This document shows positions 15,839-25,803 of a stretch of DNA of 64,000 bases, piece after piece. Source of the stretch: Janthinobacterium sp. LM6 (GTDB lineage Bacteria > Pseudomonadota > Gammaproteobacteria > Burkholderiales > Burkholderiaceae_D); contig NZ_CP019510.1 of the NCBI RefSeq assembly GCF_002002885.1, forward strand, positions 4,960,001 to 5,024,000, given 5' to 3'. The position numbers were made by a program, and so were the translations under genes. The notes beneath the pieces were generated by a model, which worked only from the letters and a program-made list of their open reading frames with translations, ran no database searches and had not been told where the DNA came from. Positions within the stretch are counted from its first letter, which is position 1, and each line of letters begins with the position of its first letter.

Positions 15839-18800
15839 CATCGTATTTGTATCCTGTGGGTTTATCTGTGGCATCGGCAACATCCTTGCTGTCTTTCTTC
15901 TTGTCATCATCCTTGGCTGGCGACGCAGAAGCGAGCGGGGCGTTGGCACGGTCGGCCTGCTTGATGATACGCAAGGCTTCATCGATGGCGGCGCTGGCGC
16001 TGGCATCGATGACGGGCTTGTCGACGGTCGTGGCAGGCAGGAAGATGGCGTCCGCCATGCTCACCGCGCCATTCGGCGCCAGCAAGCTGACGTTGGCGCG
16101 CTGGCGGTTGATGCGCACACCCGAGTCGCCCGTGATGCTGCCCGCTTTCGCCAGCACGCTCATACTGGCCGCAGCCGGCAAGGCGAAGCTTGCCGTGTCC
16201 GCAAAGCGCACATTGCCCCCCGCGCTGGCGCTGAAGTTGCCGCCGCCGAGAACCTGGGCATTGCCGCCGATACGAATGTCGCCGCCAGCCGCCAGGCTGA
16301 TGTCGCGCGCCGCTGCCAGCTGCGCACCATTGCCCAGCAGCACGTCCGTGCTGGCATTGAGCGCAATGTCCTTGCCTTCGATCTTGCCGTTGATGGTGAC
16401 GGGGCTATGCGCCGTCACGCTGACGTTGCCGCCATTCGCATTGATATTGCCGGCCGTGACGCCGCCCGTGTTCTCGATGGCGATGTTGCCCGCGCCCGTA
16501 ACCAAGGTTCCCAGGACCAAGGTGCCCGGCGCCGAGGTATTGTTCAGCGCAATGCCGCCCCCTGCGCTATTGCTGGCGGTAAAACTGCCCACCTGGTTGC
16601 CCACATGGCCCAGCACGATGCCGTCGCGCGCCTGCGCAGCCAGGCTGCCGGCAAGCAAGGCGCCATCCTGGCCGATGGCGCCGTTCAGGGCGCTCAGTTT
16701 CACCTCGTTGGCCGCCAGGCTGGCGAAGCGCACATCTCCCGCCGCTTGCGTGATGGCCAGTTGGCCCGCCAACCGGATGGCGCCGGCCGTCTGATTAAAA
16801 CTGTTGGCGACGAGCAAGTTACCGTTACCGCTCAGCATGCCGCCGCCTTGCGCATAACGGTCCGCCGACAGGCTGCCGTTCAGCAGCAAGCTGCCGCCGT
16901 TGATTTCCAGGCCGGCCTGGCCGCCCAGCACGGAGAGGTCCAGCGCGCTTTCACCGAGCGTCAGGCTACCGCCCGTCAACAGCAAGCCCGACGCCGAATG
17001 CAGCTTTTTCAGGATGGTGCTGCCGGCCGCCGCGCTGTAGGTGACGATACCCTTGCTGTTGCTGAAGTCGACGGCCAGCACGTTCGCGCCTTCCGGCACC
17101 ACACCGCCATCCCAGTTGGCCGCGTCGCTCCACAAGCCGCTGCCGCTGCCGACCCAGGTTGACAATTGTTTTTGCGCAATCGTTGCCTGCGCCGTGCCGC
17201 CCGTCGTTTCCAATGTGTAATTGCCCGCATCGGCGCCCGCCAGGCGGAAGCCGCTGGCTGTCACCAGCTTGCCCGCGCCCGCATTCTTGTCGGCAAAGCT
17301 GCCGCTGCCGCCCACCACGCTGACCACATCCTGGCCCAGCACGCCGTTCGCCGACGCGCTGACGGCGGCATTCGTGGTGCCGTCATACACCTTGCCGGCC
17401 GCGCTCAGGCTGGCCAGGGTCAGGCTGGCGGGCGTAATGCTGGCCAGCAAGCCCGTCGGCAAGACGATAAAATAGTTGCCCGCATCGGCGCCTGCCAAGG
17501 TCGCGCCGCTCAGCTGCACCACCTTGGCCGCGCCCACGTTCTTGTCCGCAAAGTTGGCCACTGCCGAGGCCACCAAACTGTCGCCGGCGATGCGGTCATC
17601 GCCCAGGACCAAACTGGCGCCCGTCGTGCCATCGTAGACCTTGTTACCCACCACGCCGGACAGGTTCAGCGCACGCGCGCCGATGTCGGCCGTGGTGCTG
17701 CCCGTATTTCCATTGAGCACATAGTTGCCCGCATCGGCGCCCGTCAGGTGGCCCGTCGCCACCTGGTAGTCGACGCTTTTGCCGCTGCCCACGTTCTTGT
17801 CGCGGAAGCTGCCCAGCAAGCCGGCCATGCCGACCTGGTCGCCCGCCACCAGGCCTTCAAAATAGCCGTCCAGGGCCGCTTGCAGCGTGCCGTCGTAGAC
17901 GCGGCTGTGCGCGCCCGAGACGCCATAGTTCAGGATGCGCGCCGTGATGGCCGCCGTGCCGTCCGCCGTCGTCGCGGCCAGGCTGTAGTTGCCCAGCTCG
18001 TTGCCGTCCAGGGTCAGGCCGCTGGCGTGCACGGCCTTGCTGCCGCCCGCGTTCTTGTCGAGGAAGGCGGCGCTGCCGCTGATGCTGATGTTGTCGCCCG
18101 TTACCACATTGCCCAGCACGAAGGTGGCGCCGTCATAGCCCAGATTGCCGTCATACACCTTGCCATTGCCGCCGATGCCGACCGTCAGGATGCGCGGCGT
18201 GATGGCGTAGGTGGTCGTGCCGCCCAGGGTGATGTCGTACTTGGTCGACCACAGCCCCGTCAGGCCATAGGTTCCCACATTGCGTGCATTGCTCCCGTAG
18301 CCGAGGCTGCCATTCACGCCCGCGTCGCCATCGAGCAATCCCACGTAGCCTATCGTGCCCAGGAAGGCGGCCAGCTGGCCATCGTAAACCTTGCCGCTGG
18401 CATTGTCCGTGACATTCACTTGCAGCGGTTTCAGGAGCGCCTTCAGCATCGGCGTCGTATAGCCATCGTAGATGCGCCAGACACTGCTGAAATTGAAATC
18501 GTTGAAGCTGCCCTGCTGCTGCATCTGCGCCGTGGTGCGGCCACTGGCGCCGCCCTGGTCCATCAGGATGCCGGCCGTCTCATAATTCCAGAAACCGAAC
18601 GCGATGCCCGCGCCCACATCGGCGCGGCCCACCAGCCCGCCCACCGTGCCGCCCGCAAAGCCGCTGCCGGCCACGGCGCCGCTGCTGTAGACGTGGCTGG
18701 CGCTGCTGCCCGCCACGCTCCAGCCGATCAGCCCGCCCAGGTTTGCGCGGGACACCGCCACATCGCCATCGGCCGACACGCCGACGGCACCGGTGGCGTA

Positions 18801-21710
18801 GGCGTCGCTGATGCTGCCGCCATTGCGTCCCGCCAGGCCACCGATATTGGCCGCGCCGCGCGCGGCGCCCGTGGCGTAGGATTGCGAAATGGCGCCGTCA
18901 TTGTTCCCCACCAGGCCGCCGACCTTGTCGCGCGCTCCCGTCACGTCGCCCGTGGCATAGGCGGCATCGATACTGGCGCCGGCCAGGTTTGCCCCCACCA
19001 GCCCGCCGATGCTGCCGCCATTGTCCGCATTGATGCCCGCGACGTTGCCGCTGGCGCTGGCATTGCGCAGCGTGCCGCCGTTGCTGCCGACCAGGCCGCC
19101 GACGGCGCTGGCGCCGCTGACCGCGGCGCTGCTGCGCACGCTGTCCAGCGTCCCGCCCGCATTCAGGCCGACCAGCGCGCCGACATTGTTCAAGCCCGCC
19201 ACGCTGCCATTTTGCAGGGCCAGGTTGCGTACCGTCCCACCCTGCACCTTGCCGAACAGGCCCACGCCGGAACTGACGGTCGGGTTCAGGGCATTGATGT
19301 ACAGGCCATTGATGGCAAAACCGCCGCCGTCGAACATGCCCGCATACCCTGCGCCATCGCCGCCGGCGATGGGCGCAAAACCGGCGCCCTGGTTCCAGCT
19401 GGTCGTGCCGCTGGCGTCGATATTGCCCGCCAGCCGATAGTTGTTGCCCAGCCCCAGGCTGCCGATGCCTTGCAAGCCGTAGATATCGACGATCTGGTAA
19501 GGCGCGGCCGTGCTGCCGTCGCCGCCGCTCACGCGCAGGAAGCTGGCGCCCGGCGCGATGCTGAAGCGGCTGGCGGAGAAAGCGGCCAGGCCGGGCGCAT
19601 TTTGCGTCCACGCGCCGCCGTCGAGGGCAAACAGGCCGCCGACCGTGACGGCGCCCGTGGCCGTGATAGGGGAAGCTGAATTGAGGCGCAGGTCGCCCGC
19701 CAGATTGATCGCATTCGAGATGCGCATCCCGCCCGTATTGCTGCCGTCGCCGATGGTCAGCGAGGATGCCGAGATGCCGGCCAGTTCGGCCGCGTCCAGG
19801 CCCAGGGCGCCGCCGGACTTGCTGCCCAGGTCGATGAGGCGCGAGCTGCTCAGGGGCTTGATCGCCACGCTGGCGCGCCCGCCGGTGCCGCCGAAATCGA
19901 GCGTGCCGCCGATGCTGATGCTGTCGGCCTGCAAGGTCACCGTCTGGCCGCCGGTGCCGCTGCCCGTCAGCCGCGCGCCGCCGCCCGTCAGGTTGATTTC
20001 GCCGCCAGCGAAATTGGCGCGCAGGGACAGGTTGCCGCTGCCGACGCTGACCACGCCGCTGCCCGCCACGCTGGCGCCGGACAGCGACACGCTGCCGCCG
20101 TTCGTCGTGATCGGCGCGTTCAGGTGGATATTCGCGCCGGAACCATACGCGGCGCCGCTGCTGGCGTCGTTGGCCGACAAGGTCACATTGCCGCCGTTGG
20201 TGCTAATGGCTGCATACACATTGATCGTCTCGCCCGCCGTGGCGCTCAGGCCGATGCCGGGATTGAGCATATTGACGGTGCTGCTGAAATTGATGCGGTG
20301 CTGAGCCTGCAAGGTCACGTTGCTGTTGGCGTTAGAAATCACGTCGGCGCCGATGCTGGTGCTGCTGGAGGGCGGACCTTCGGCAAACTCGTCCACGTCA
20401 CCGAGGCTGCCGCCGCCGCCCTGCACCACGTCGATGTCATACGGATCGAGCAGCCAGGTGCCGCGCTTGCCGCGGCGTGCACTCGTATCGACGCGGATGC
20501 CGCCCACGGCCAGGGAATGGCCCGAGGTTTCCACGAAGCCGCCGTCGCCGCCTTGCGCGCCGCCGCGCGCGGAAATGCTGCCGTGCACCTGCGCCGATTC
20601 ATTGCCCCAGGCGATGACCTTGCCGCCGTTGCCGCTGTCGATGGCATCGGCCTTGACGCTGGCGTCCTTGCCGACGAGCACTTGCCGCGCATTCTGCACG
20701 GCCGCGTTCTTGCCCTGGTAGTCGCCGCCCAGCAAGACCGTGCCGCCGCCCGTGGCGCCGCTGGCATCGATCGCCGCATTGCCCAGCAAGCCCACCTGCT
20801 CGCCCAGCACCTGGATGTCGCCGCCCTTGCCTGCCGCGCCTGTAGCGCTGGTCACGCTGCCCGCGTCGAGCAGCGCCTTGCCGCTGGCCTTGAGGACGAT
20901 CCTGCCGTTGTCGCCGACGACGGCACTGTTCGCGTTGAGCACGCCGCGCTGGCTGACCAGCGCGCCGGCCATGCCGATGCTGCCGCCCTGGGCGATGATC
21001 TGGCCCAGGTTCAGGGCCTGGTCGGCGGGCGCCGACACCAGCACGCGCAATTGCGGATTGCCGGGGTCGGCCAGCTGCACGCTGCGCCCGGCCGCCAGGA
21101 TCACTTCGCCGTTCGGCGCCGTGATGAGGCCCGTGTTTTCCACGTTCGGCGCGATCAGCAGCACTTGTCCGCCCTTGCCCGCGTTGATGGTGCCCGCATT
21201 GCCGACGGCACCAGCCACGCCGCCCGCCGTGAACTGGCGCTTGCCGGCCAGGAAATCCTCGTTCGTCATGCCCAGGCTCGATGCCACCAGGCCGTTGACG
21301 TCCACTTTCGCGCCCTGGCCGAAAACGATGCCGTTCGGATTGATCAGGAACACCTTGCCGTTCGATTCCAGGCTGCCCAGGATCTTGCTGGGGTCTTGTC
21401 CCGTGATGCGGTTGAGTACGGCGCTATTGCCGTTTTGCTGGATGAAGCGCGTGATTTCGCCCGCATGGATGGAAAAGCTCTGCCAGTTGATGATGGTGTT
21501 GGGCGTGTTCGTGATCGAGAACACATTGCCCTGCTGGTTGAACGTCGCCTGTCCATGGACCACCTGCGGCAAGACGGGGTTGGCCTGCGCCGCGCCGAAG
21601 CAGCCGGCCAGCAGCAGTGCCAGCGCCGTGCGGCGCAGGGGCAAGGCACAAGGTGGAGCAAATGATGGCGTCAGGATGAAAACGGAGGCGTGCTGGGCGT
21701 GGTTTTGCAT
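15810..21710 (-). CDS. TpsA: large two-partner-secretion exoprotein with GLUG and MBG repeats
   Basis: About 1966 aa. After a long signal peptide ending near GCFGAAQA, the TPS secretion domain is clear: FNQQGNVFSITNTPNTIINW, SKILGSLESNGKVFLINPNGIVFGQGA and NEDFLAGKRQF. A long beta-helical region follows. Next come GLUG-type repeats (GGLVGxN, coding bases about 18560-19280) and five MBG-type repeats built on KVYDG/RVYDG (about 17380-18410). The protein ends KKMYCN, and I find no other cysteine in the predicted mature chain. SD AGGAT sits eight bases before the ATG at 21710, better than for the ATG at 21719. It is secreted by the TpsB encoded just upstream. A role as adhesin or matrix protein is likely but unproven. 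Confidence 0.88.
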   Translation of the reverse strand: MQNHAQHASVFILTPSFAPPCALPLRRTALALLLAGCFGAAQANPVLPQVVHGQATFNQQGNVFSITNTPNTIINWQSFSIHAGEITRFIQQNGNSAVLNRITGQDPSKILGSLESNGKVFLINPNGIVFGQGAKVDVNGLVASSLGMTNEDFLAGKRQFTAGGVAGAVGNAGTINAGKGGQVLLIAPNVENTGLITAPNGEVILAAGRSVQLADPGNPQLRVLVSAPADQALNLGQIIAQGGSIGMAGALVSQRGVLNANSAVVGDNGRIVLKASGKALLDAGSVTSATGAAGKGGDIQVLGEQVGLLGNAAIDASGATGGGTVLLGGDYQGKNAAVQNARQVLVGKDASVKADAIDSGNGGKVIAWGNESAQVHGSISARGGAQGGDGGFVETSGHSLAVGGIRVDTSARRGKRGTWLLDPYDIDVVQGGGGSLGDVDEFAEGPPSSSTSIGADVISNANSNVTLQAQHRINFSSTVNMLNPGIGLSATAGETINVYAAISTNGGNVTLSANDASSGAAYGSGANIHLNAPITTNGGSVSLSGASVAGSGVVSVGSGNLSLRANFAGGEINLTGGGARLTGSGTGGQTVTLQADSISIGGTLDFGGTGGRASVAIKPLSSSRLIDLGSKSGGALGLDAAELAGISASSLTIGDGSNTGGMRISNAINLAGDLRLNSASPITATGAVTVGGLFALDGGAWTQNAPGLAAFSASRFSIAPGASFLRVSGGDGSTAAPYQIVDIYGLQGIGSLGLGNNYRLAGNIDASGTTSWNQGAGFAPIAGGDGAGYAGMFDGGGFAINGLYINALNPTVSSGVGLFGKVQGGTVRNLALQNGSVAGLNNVGALVGLNAGGTLDSVRSSAAVSGASAVGGLVGSNGGTLRNASASGNVAGINADNGGSIGGLVGANLAGASIDAAYATGDVTGARDKVGGLVGNNDGAISQSYATGAARGAANIGGLAGRNGGSISDAYATGAVGVSADGDVAVSRANLGGLIGWSVAGSSASHVYSSGAVAGSGFAGGTVGGLVGRADVGAGIAFGFWNYETAGILMDQGGASGRTTAQMQQQGSFNDFNFSSVWRIYDGYTTPMLKALLKPLQVNVTDNASGKVYDGQLAAFLGTIGYVGLLDGDAGVNGSLGYGSNARNVGTYGLTGLWSTKYDITLGGTTTYAITPRILTVGIGGNGKVYDGNLGYDGATFVLGNVVTGDNISISGSAAFLDKNAGGSKAVHASGLTLDGNELGNYSLAATTADGTAAITARILNYGVSGAHSRVYDGTLQAALDGYFEGLVAGDQVGMAGLLGSFRDKNVGSGKSVDYQVATGHLTGADAGNYVLNGNTGSTTADIGARALNLSGVVGNKVYDGTTGASLVLGDDRIAGDSLVASAVANFADKNVGAAKVVQLSGATLAGADAGNYFIVLPTGLLASITPASLTLASLSAAGKVYDGTTNAAVSASANGVLGQDVVSVVGGSGSFADKNAGAGKLVTASGFRLAGADAGNYTLETTGGTAQATIAQKQLSTWVGSGSGLWSDAANWDGGVVPEGANVLAVDFSNSKGIVTYSAAAGSTILKKLHSASGLLLTGGSLTLGESALDLSVLGGQAGLEINGGSLLLNGSLSADRYAQGGGMLSGNGNLLVANSFNQTAGAIRLAGQLAITQAAGDVRFASLAANEVKLSALNGAIGQDGALLAGSLAAQARDGIVLGHVGNQVGSFTASNSAGGGIALNNTSAPGTLVLGTLVTGAGNIAIENTGGVTAGNINANGGNVSVTAHSPVTINGKIEGKDIALNASTDVLLGNGAQLAAARDISLAAGGDIRIGGNAQVLGGGNFSASAGGNVRFADTASFALPAAASMSVLAKAGSITGDSGVRINRQRANVSLLAPNGAVSMADAIFLPATTVDKPVIDASASAAIDEALRIIKQADRANAPLASASPAKDDDKKKDSKDVADATDKPTGYKYDDAAKKMYCN

Positions 21711-21726
21711 GGTGTTCATCCTGATA

Positions 21727-23337
21727 CTAGTAGGCCAAGGCGAGGCGGAAATGCAGGCGGTTGACGCCCCGCTGTCCCGTGTCGCCGCCATTGACGACAT
21801 GGGCGTAATCGAGTTGCAGATTGGCGTAGCGGCTCAGCAGCAAACGCAGGCCGAGTCCGCCGCTGCTGATGCCTTGCGAAGCACTTTCGCCGGGCAGCGC
21901 ATGGTTGCGGCGCAGCCAGGCCGTGTCATAGAAGGCCAGCGCGCGGCATTGGTAACCGAGGGCCTGGCCGCACCAGTTCGGCGTGTACAGTTCCAGGTTC
22001 AGGCTGGCGCCCGAGTCATTCGACACCTCGCGCTCGGCAAAGCCGCGCACGGACGCGGCGCCGCCGGCGCCGAACTGCTCGCCCGGCACCAGCGCGTCCG
22101 GCGTGACTTGCGCATTGACGAGCGCGCGCCATTGCCAGCCGCCGGCCAGCACGCGTCCGGAACTGGCGCTCAGGCGCAGCGTGTTGTAGGCGGCCTTCGC
22201 ATGCGCGCGCACGCGGTCGAAATCGGCTTGTGCGCCATGCTTGCCGCCAGGAATGTTATGCGCGAACGTGACGGCCACGCTGGTCTCGCCCGTGGGCAAG
22301 GTCCAGGCGCCGATGTAGCTGACGCTGAGCGGGTGCACGGTGACGTCGGCGCCCAGCTCCATGCCGAACAGCTGCACGCTGTTGCGGTAAGCCTTGTAAT
22401 CGACACCGTACACGAGCTTGGGTTCGAAATCGCCGCTGCGGGCAAAGTTCTGGTTGTAGCGGATGCCGGCCATGCTGCCCTGGCCGCTGACGGCCAGGTC
22501 GAAGATGCCGGCCGAAATGCTGCCCGAATCGACGTTCGAGTAGCTGGCGAAAAAATCCATCGAATCGCCCAGCGCATACAGCGGCAAGTGGTAGCCGGCG
22601 CCATACACGCCCACCTTGTCCGGCTTTTCCAGGCTGCTCGTGTATTGCAGGCTGGCCACGTGGTCGCGGCCGAACAGGTTGGCGTGCTGCAGCACCACGC
22701 CCACGTGCGTCTTGCCCGTTTGCGCATTGCCAGTATTGTCCACGTTGAGCATGGCTTTCCAGGGCTGTTCATCGGCCACCGTGACGATGGCATCGATGGC
22801 GCCCGCCGGCTCGTCGGCCTGCAGGCGCACTTCGATCTTGCGCGCCGGGTTTTCATTGGCCAGCTTCAGGCTTTGCGACAGGGCCGGCAAGTTCGGCGTC
22901 TCGCCTTCGCGCAAGGACGGCAAGGCGCGCCGCACGTTGGCCTCGTCAACGTAGATGTTGCCGCTGATGGCGAGCTTGCCGAGCGGCGTTTGCAGCACGC
23001 TCAGGCGCACCACGCCCCGTTCCAGTTCCTGTTCCGGCAGTTGCACCTGCACGGCGCTGTAACCGCGCTCGCGGTAAGCCGCCTCCAGCGCCTCGACGGC
23101 GCGGGCGATGTCGGAAAAGTCGCGCCGTACTCCCGTAAAAGGCGCCAGCAAGGCTTGCACCTGCGCGGACGTGAGCAGGGTATTGCCCTGGACGTCGAAG
23201 CGGCGGATCTCGAAGCGCGGCACGCCATCTTCCTGCAGGACAGGAGCAGCTTCATCCATGGAAACGGCAGCGCCGGCGGCGCCGACGGCGAACAGCAGCG
23301 CGGAACCCGCAAGCAGGTGCACCAAACGATATGTCAT
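21727..23337 (-). CDS. TpsB: outer-membrane ShlB/FhaC/HecB-type transporter
   Basis: A 536-aa Omp85-superfamily pore that exports the adjacent TpsA across the outer membrane. It has an N-terminal signal peptide (MTYRLVHLLAGSALLFAVGAAGA). POTRA domains follow, the first from FEIRRFDVQGNTLL with YRERGYSAVQVQLPEQ and the second with ISGNIYVDEANVRRALP. A 16-strand barrel follows, with NVDNTGNAQTGKTHVG and a VRGFAEREVSNDSG loop equivalent to the VRGY/F motif. It ends in an aromatic strand (LALAY). It is 17 bp upstream of tpsA on the same strand, the standard tpsB-tpsA order in this family. Confidence 0.92.
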   Translation of the reverse strand: MTYRLVHLLAGSALLFAVGAAGAAVSMDEAAPVLQEDGVPRFEIRRFDVQGNTLLTSAQVQALLAPFTGVRRDFSDIARAVEALEAAYRERGYSAVQVQLPEQELERGVVRLSVLQTPLGKLAISGNIYVDEANVRRALPSLREGETPNLPALSQSLKLANENPARKIEVRLQADEPAGAIDAIVTVADEQPWKAMLNVDNTGNAQTGKTHVGVVLQHANLFGRDHVASLQYTSSLEKPDKVGVYGAGYHLPLYALGDSMDFFASYSNVDSGSISAGIFDLAVSGQGSMAGIRYNQNFARSGDFEPKLVYGVDYKAYRNSVQLFGMELGADVTVHPLSVSYIGAWTLPTGETSVAVTFAHNIPGGKHGAQADFDRVRAHAKAAYNTLRLSASSGRVLAGGWQWRALVNAQVTPDALVPGEQFGAGGAASVRGFAEREVSNDSGASLNLELYTPNWCGQALGYQCRALAFYDTAWLRRNHALPGESASQGISSGGLGLRLLLSRYANLQLDYAHVVNGGDTGQRGVNRLHFRLALAY

Positions 23338-23547
23338 GTGAAGGATTTCTTGTGTAACCGGACAAGCGCGCGGCCCGCAGGCGCCAGCGTGTCCGGCAAT
23401 GGATTGAAGACAAATTTTAGACGGCTTTTTGTTTCCAGTCAGAAATTTCTAACATTTCTCCCTGATTTTTATCGCAACGCAACAAACAGTGTGCGCACAG
23501 TGATAAAAATGCCGCAATAACGGGCATTTTCCGGCGCGCTGGCAGCC
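23338..23547. other. Intergenic region upstream of tpsB with a weak terminator for the cyclase gene
   Basis: AAAATGCC (23506-23513) and GGCATTTT (23523-23530) form a stem-loop that could end the minus-strand cyclase transcript. The rest is less GC-rich and probably carries the tpsB promoter. I see no clear operator. The hairpin suggests that tpsBA-fecR can be transcribed separately from the HD-GYP/cyclase pair. Confidence 0.45.
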
Positions 23548-25803
23548 TTACTTACTATGCAATTCTGTCACGCCATCCCAGTCGGCTGACGGCGGCAGGC
23601 TGCGATAGCGTTCCAGGCGCGCCGCGTACAGCCGGTACAAGCCGTCATCGGGAAAGTCCGCCTGCAAGCGGGCCAGCTGCGCGCCAGCCGCCGCCCAGTC
23701 GCGCGCGCGCAACAAGGCCTGCACCGCGTGCCAGCGTTCCAGCTGCGCCAGTTCCGCGGCGGTAGCATCAGCCAGCAGGCAGCGCGGCTCGAAGATGGCC
23801 ACCGCTTCCTGCTTGCCCTGCACTCTGACCCGATCCAGCTCGCGGTACAGGAATGCGGCGGCCGCCGCGCGCGTGGCCTCACCCACCACGATGCCCACGC
23901 CATACAGCTTGCTGGCCCCTTCCAGGCGCGCGGCCAGGTTGACGCTGTCGCCCATGACGGTATAGGCGCGGCGGATGCGCGAGCCCATGTCGCCCACATG
24001 CATGGGTCCCGTATTGAGGCCGATGCCGATGTGCAGCGCCGGCCAGCCGCGCGCGCAAAACTGCCGGTTCAGCCGCGCCGCGCTGCCCTGCATCAGCAGG
24101 GCGCTGGCCACGGCCCGGCTGGCGTGATCGCCAAAGGCAACGGGCGCGCCCCAGAACGCCATCACGGCGTCGCCGATGTATTTGTCGAGGGTGCCGCCAT
24201 GGCTGTCGCGGATATCTTCCGACATCGCCGTCAGGTATGCATTGATGTATTCGCGCAGGGCGGCCGGCGCCAGTTGCTCGGAAATGGCCGTGAAACCGCG
24301 CACGTCGGCAAACAGCACCGTCAGTTCGCGGTTCTCGCCCTCCATGGTGTAGCGCTGCGGATCGTCAGCCATCTCGGCCACCAGTTCGGGTGCCACATAT
24401 TCGCCGAAACGGGCCACCAGCGCGCGTCCCTTGCGCACCTCGAAAAAATAGCCCCACGCCAGGTTGGCGATGAACAGCGCGACGATCAGCAACAGCAGCA
24501 CGGCGCCGCCCAGCACCAGGTCGTGCGCGGCGTACAGGTACAGGTTGATGGCGATGACGGCCGCCAGCGCGCCCATGGTCGCCAGCATCACGCCGGCCGG
24601 CGGCAGCACGGCCAGGGCGCCCGCCAGCAGCAGGCCAAACAGCACGATCTGCACCAGTTCGAATGCCAGCGCATAGTCGGGCCGCGCCTTGAAACGCCCG
24701 TCGAGCATGGACTTGATCAGGTTGGCGTGCACTTCCACCCCCGGATACTCGGCATTCACGGGCGTGGCGCGGATATCGTTCAAACCGGGCGCCGTGGTGC
24801 CCACCAGCACGAGGGCGCCCTTGAGCAGCGCCGGCGGCACCGTGCCGGCCAGCACGTCGGACGCCGACACATAGCGGAAGGCGCCGCCATCGGGGCCGCC
24901 CGCGCCGCGGTACTGCACCGTGGTCGTCAAGGCTTCGCCCACCGGTATCGCCAGCGCGCCGCGCGGCGTGAACAGCATGATGTGTTCGAGTCCGCCGCTG
25001 GCCAGCTCGCGCGCCGACAGGGTATCGGCCGTGCCCGTGAATCGGGGGGCGATGGCACGCGCCTGCAGGTAGACGGCCACGGTGGCCAGCGACAGCGACG
25101 GATAATAGCCGTCGCCGATGCGCTGCAACAGGGTCGAGGAACGCACGACGCCATCGGCGTCGGTCAGCGCCGTGAAGATGCCGGCGCCCTGCGCGGCCGC
25201 CTGCAGGGACGCGATATTGGCTTCGTAGCCGCGCGCCACGTAAGCCGTGACGGTGCGCCCGTTCAAGTCGGCGACGGTAAAAGCAGGATTGGGCAGCACG
25301 CCCTTCCTTTGCTGCTCCGACACGCTGTAGCCAAGCACCACGGGCTGGCCGCGCATGGCCTCGGCAAACAGGCCATCGTAGTCCATGGCCGGGCGCAGTT
25401 TTTCCAGCTGCGCCGGCAAGCCGGCCACGCCCGCCAGTTCGCCCTGCGCCAGGCCTTGCAGCACGGCGTAGCCGGAACTGGTGTCCGCCTCGGGAAACGC
25501 AATATCGAAACCCAGCGCGGCCACCCCGTAATGGCCGGTGAGCTGGCGCACCAGGCGCGCCTGGATATCGCGGCTCCACGGAAAGCGGCCCACGCGGGCC
25601 AGGCTTTGCTCGTCGATGTCGACGATGACGATGCGGCGGTCCAGCTGCGGCGCATCCAGGCGCATGCGCCAGTCGCCCAGCATGGCATCGAGGCGGGCAA
25701 TATTCTCATTCCCGGCCAGGCACAGGACGGCCGCCGCCAGCGTCAGCATGATGCCCAGCAGCGACCGCGCCCCGTGCTTGCGCCAGGCCAGCGACAGCTT
25801 CAA
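23548..25803 (-). CDS. CHASE2-domain class III adenylate cyclase
   Basis: A 751-aa inner-membrane protein. One N-terminal helix is followed by a large periplasmic CHASE2 sensor (begins near RRIVIVDIDEQSLARVGRFPWSR, with ALGFDIAFPEAD). A cluster of transmembrane helices near residues 375-450 follows, then a cytoplasmic class III cyclase domain: LTVLFADVRGFTAISEQL, LDKYIGDAVMAFWGAP and YTVMGDSVNLAARLEG. The Lys and Asp in the last two motifs are those expected for ATP rather than GTP. The start is TTG at 25803, overlapping the stop of the HD-GYP gene (TTGA), so its translation is probably coupled. The signal sensed is unknown. Confidence 0.88.
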   Translation of the reverse strand: MKLSLAWRKHGARSLLGIMLTLAAAVLCLAGNENIARLDAMLGDWRMRLDAPQLDRRIVIVDIDEQSLARVGRFPWSRDIQARLVRQLTGHYGVAALGFDIAFPEADTSSGYAVLQGLAQGELAGVAGLPAQLEKLRPAMDYDGLFAEAMRGQPVVLGYSVSEQQRKGVLPNPAFTVADLNGRTVTAYVARGYEANIASLQAAAQGAGIFTALTDADGVVRSSTLLQRIGDGYYPSLSLATVAVYLQARAIAPRFTGTADTLSARELASGGLEHIMLFTPRGALAIPVGEALTTTVQYRGAGGPDGGAFRYVSASDVLAGTVPPALLKGALVLVGTTAPGLNDIRATPVNAEYPGVEVHANLIKSMLDGRFKARPDYALAFELVQIVLFGLLLAGALAVLPPAGVMLATMGALAAVIAINLYLYAAHDLVLGGAVLLLLIVALFIANLAWGYFFEVRKGRALVARFGEYVAPELVAEMADDPQRYTMEGENRELTVLFADVRGFTAISEQLAPAALREYINAYLTAMSEDIRDSHGGTLDKYIGDAVMAFWGAPVAFGDHASRAVASALLMQGSAARLNRQFCARGWPALHIGIGLNTGPMHVGDMGSRIRRAYTVMGDSVNLAARLEGASKLYGVGIVVGEATRAAAAAFLYRELDRVRVQGKQEAVAIFEPRCLLADATAAELAQLERWHAVQALLRARDWAAAGAQLARLQADFPDDGLYRLYAARLERYRSLPPSADWDGVTELHSK

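Noticed and set aside
17166..23520. Several very long plus-strand ORFs opposite tpsA and tpsB
   Set aside because: They mirror the repetitive Gly/Ala/Asn-rich TpsA sequence, giving Ala/Arg/His-rich shadows. The minus-strand products have signal peptides and known domains.
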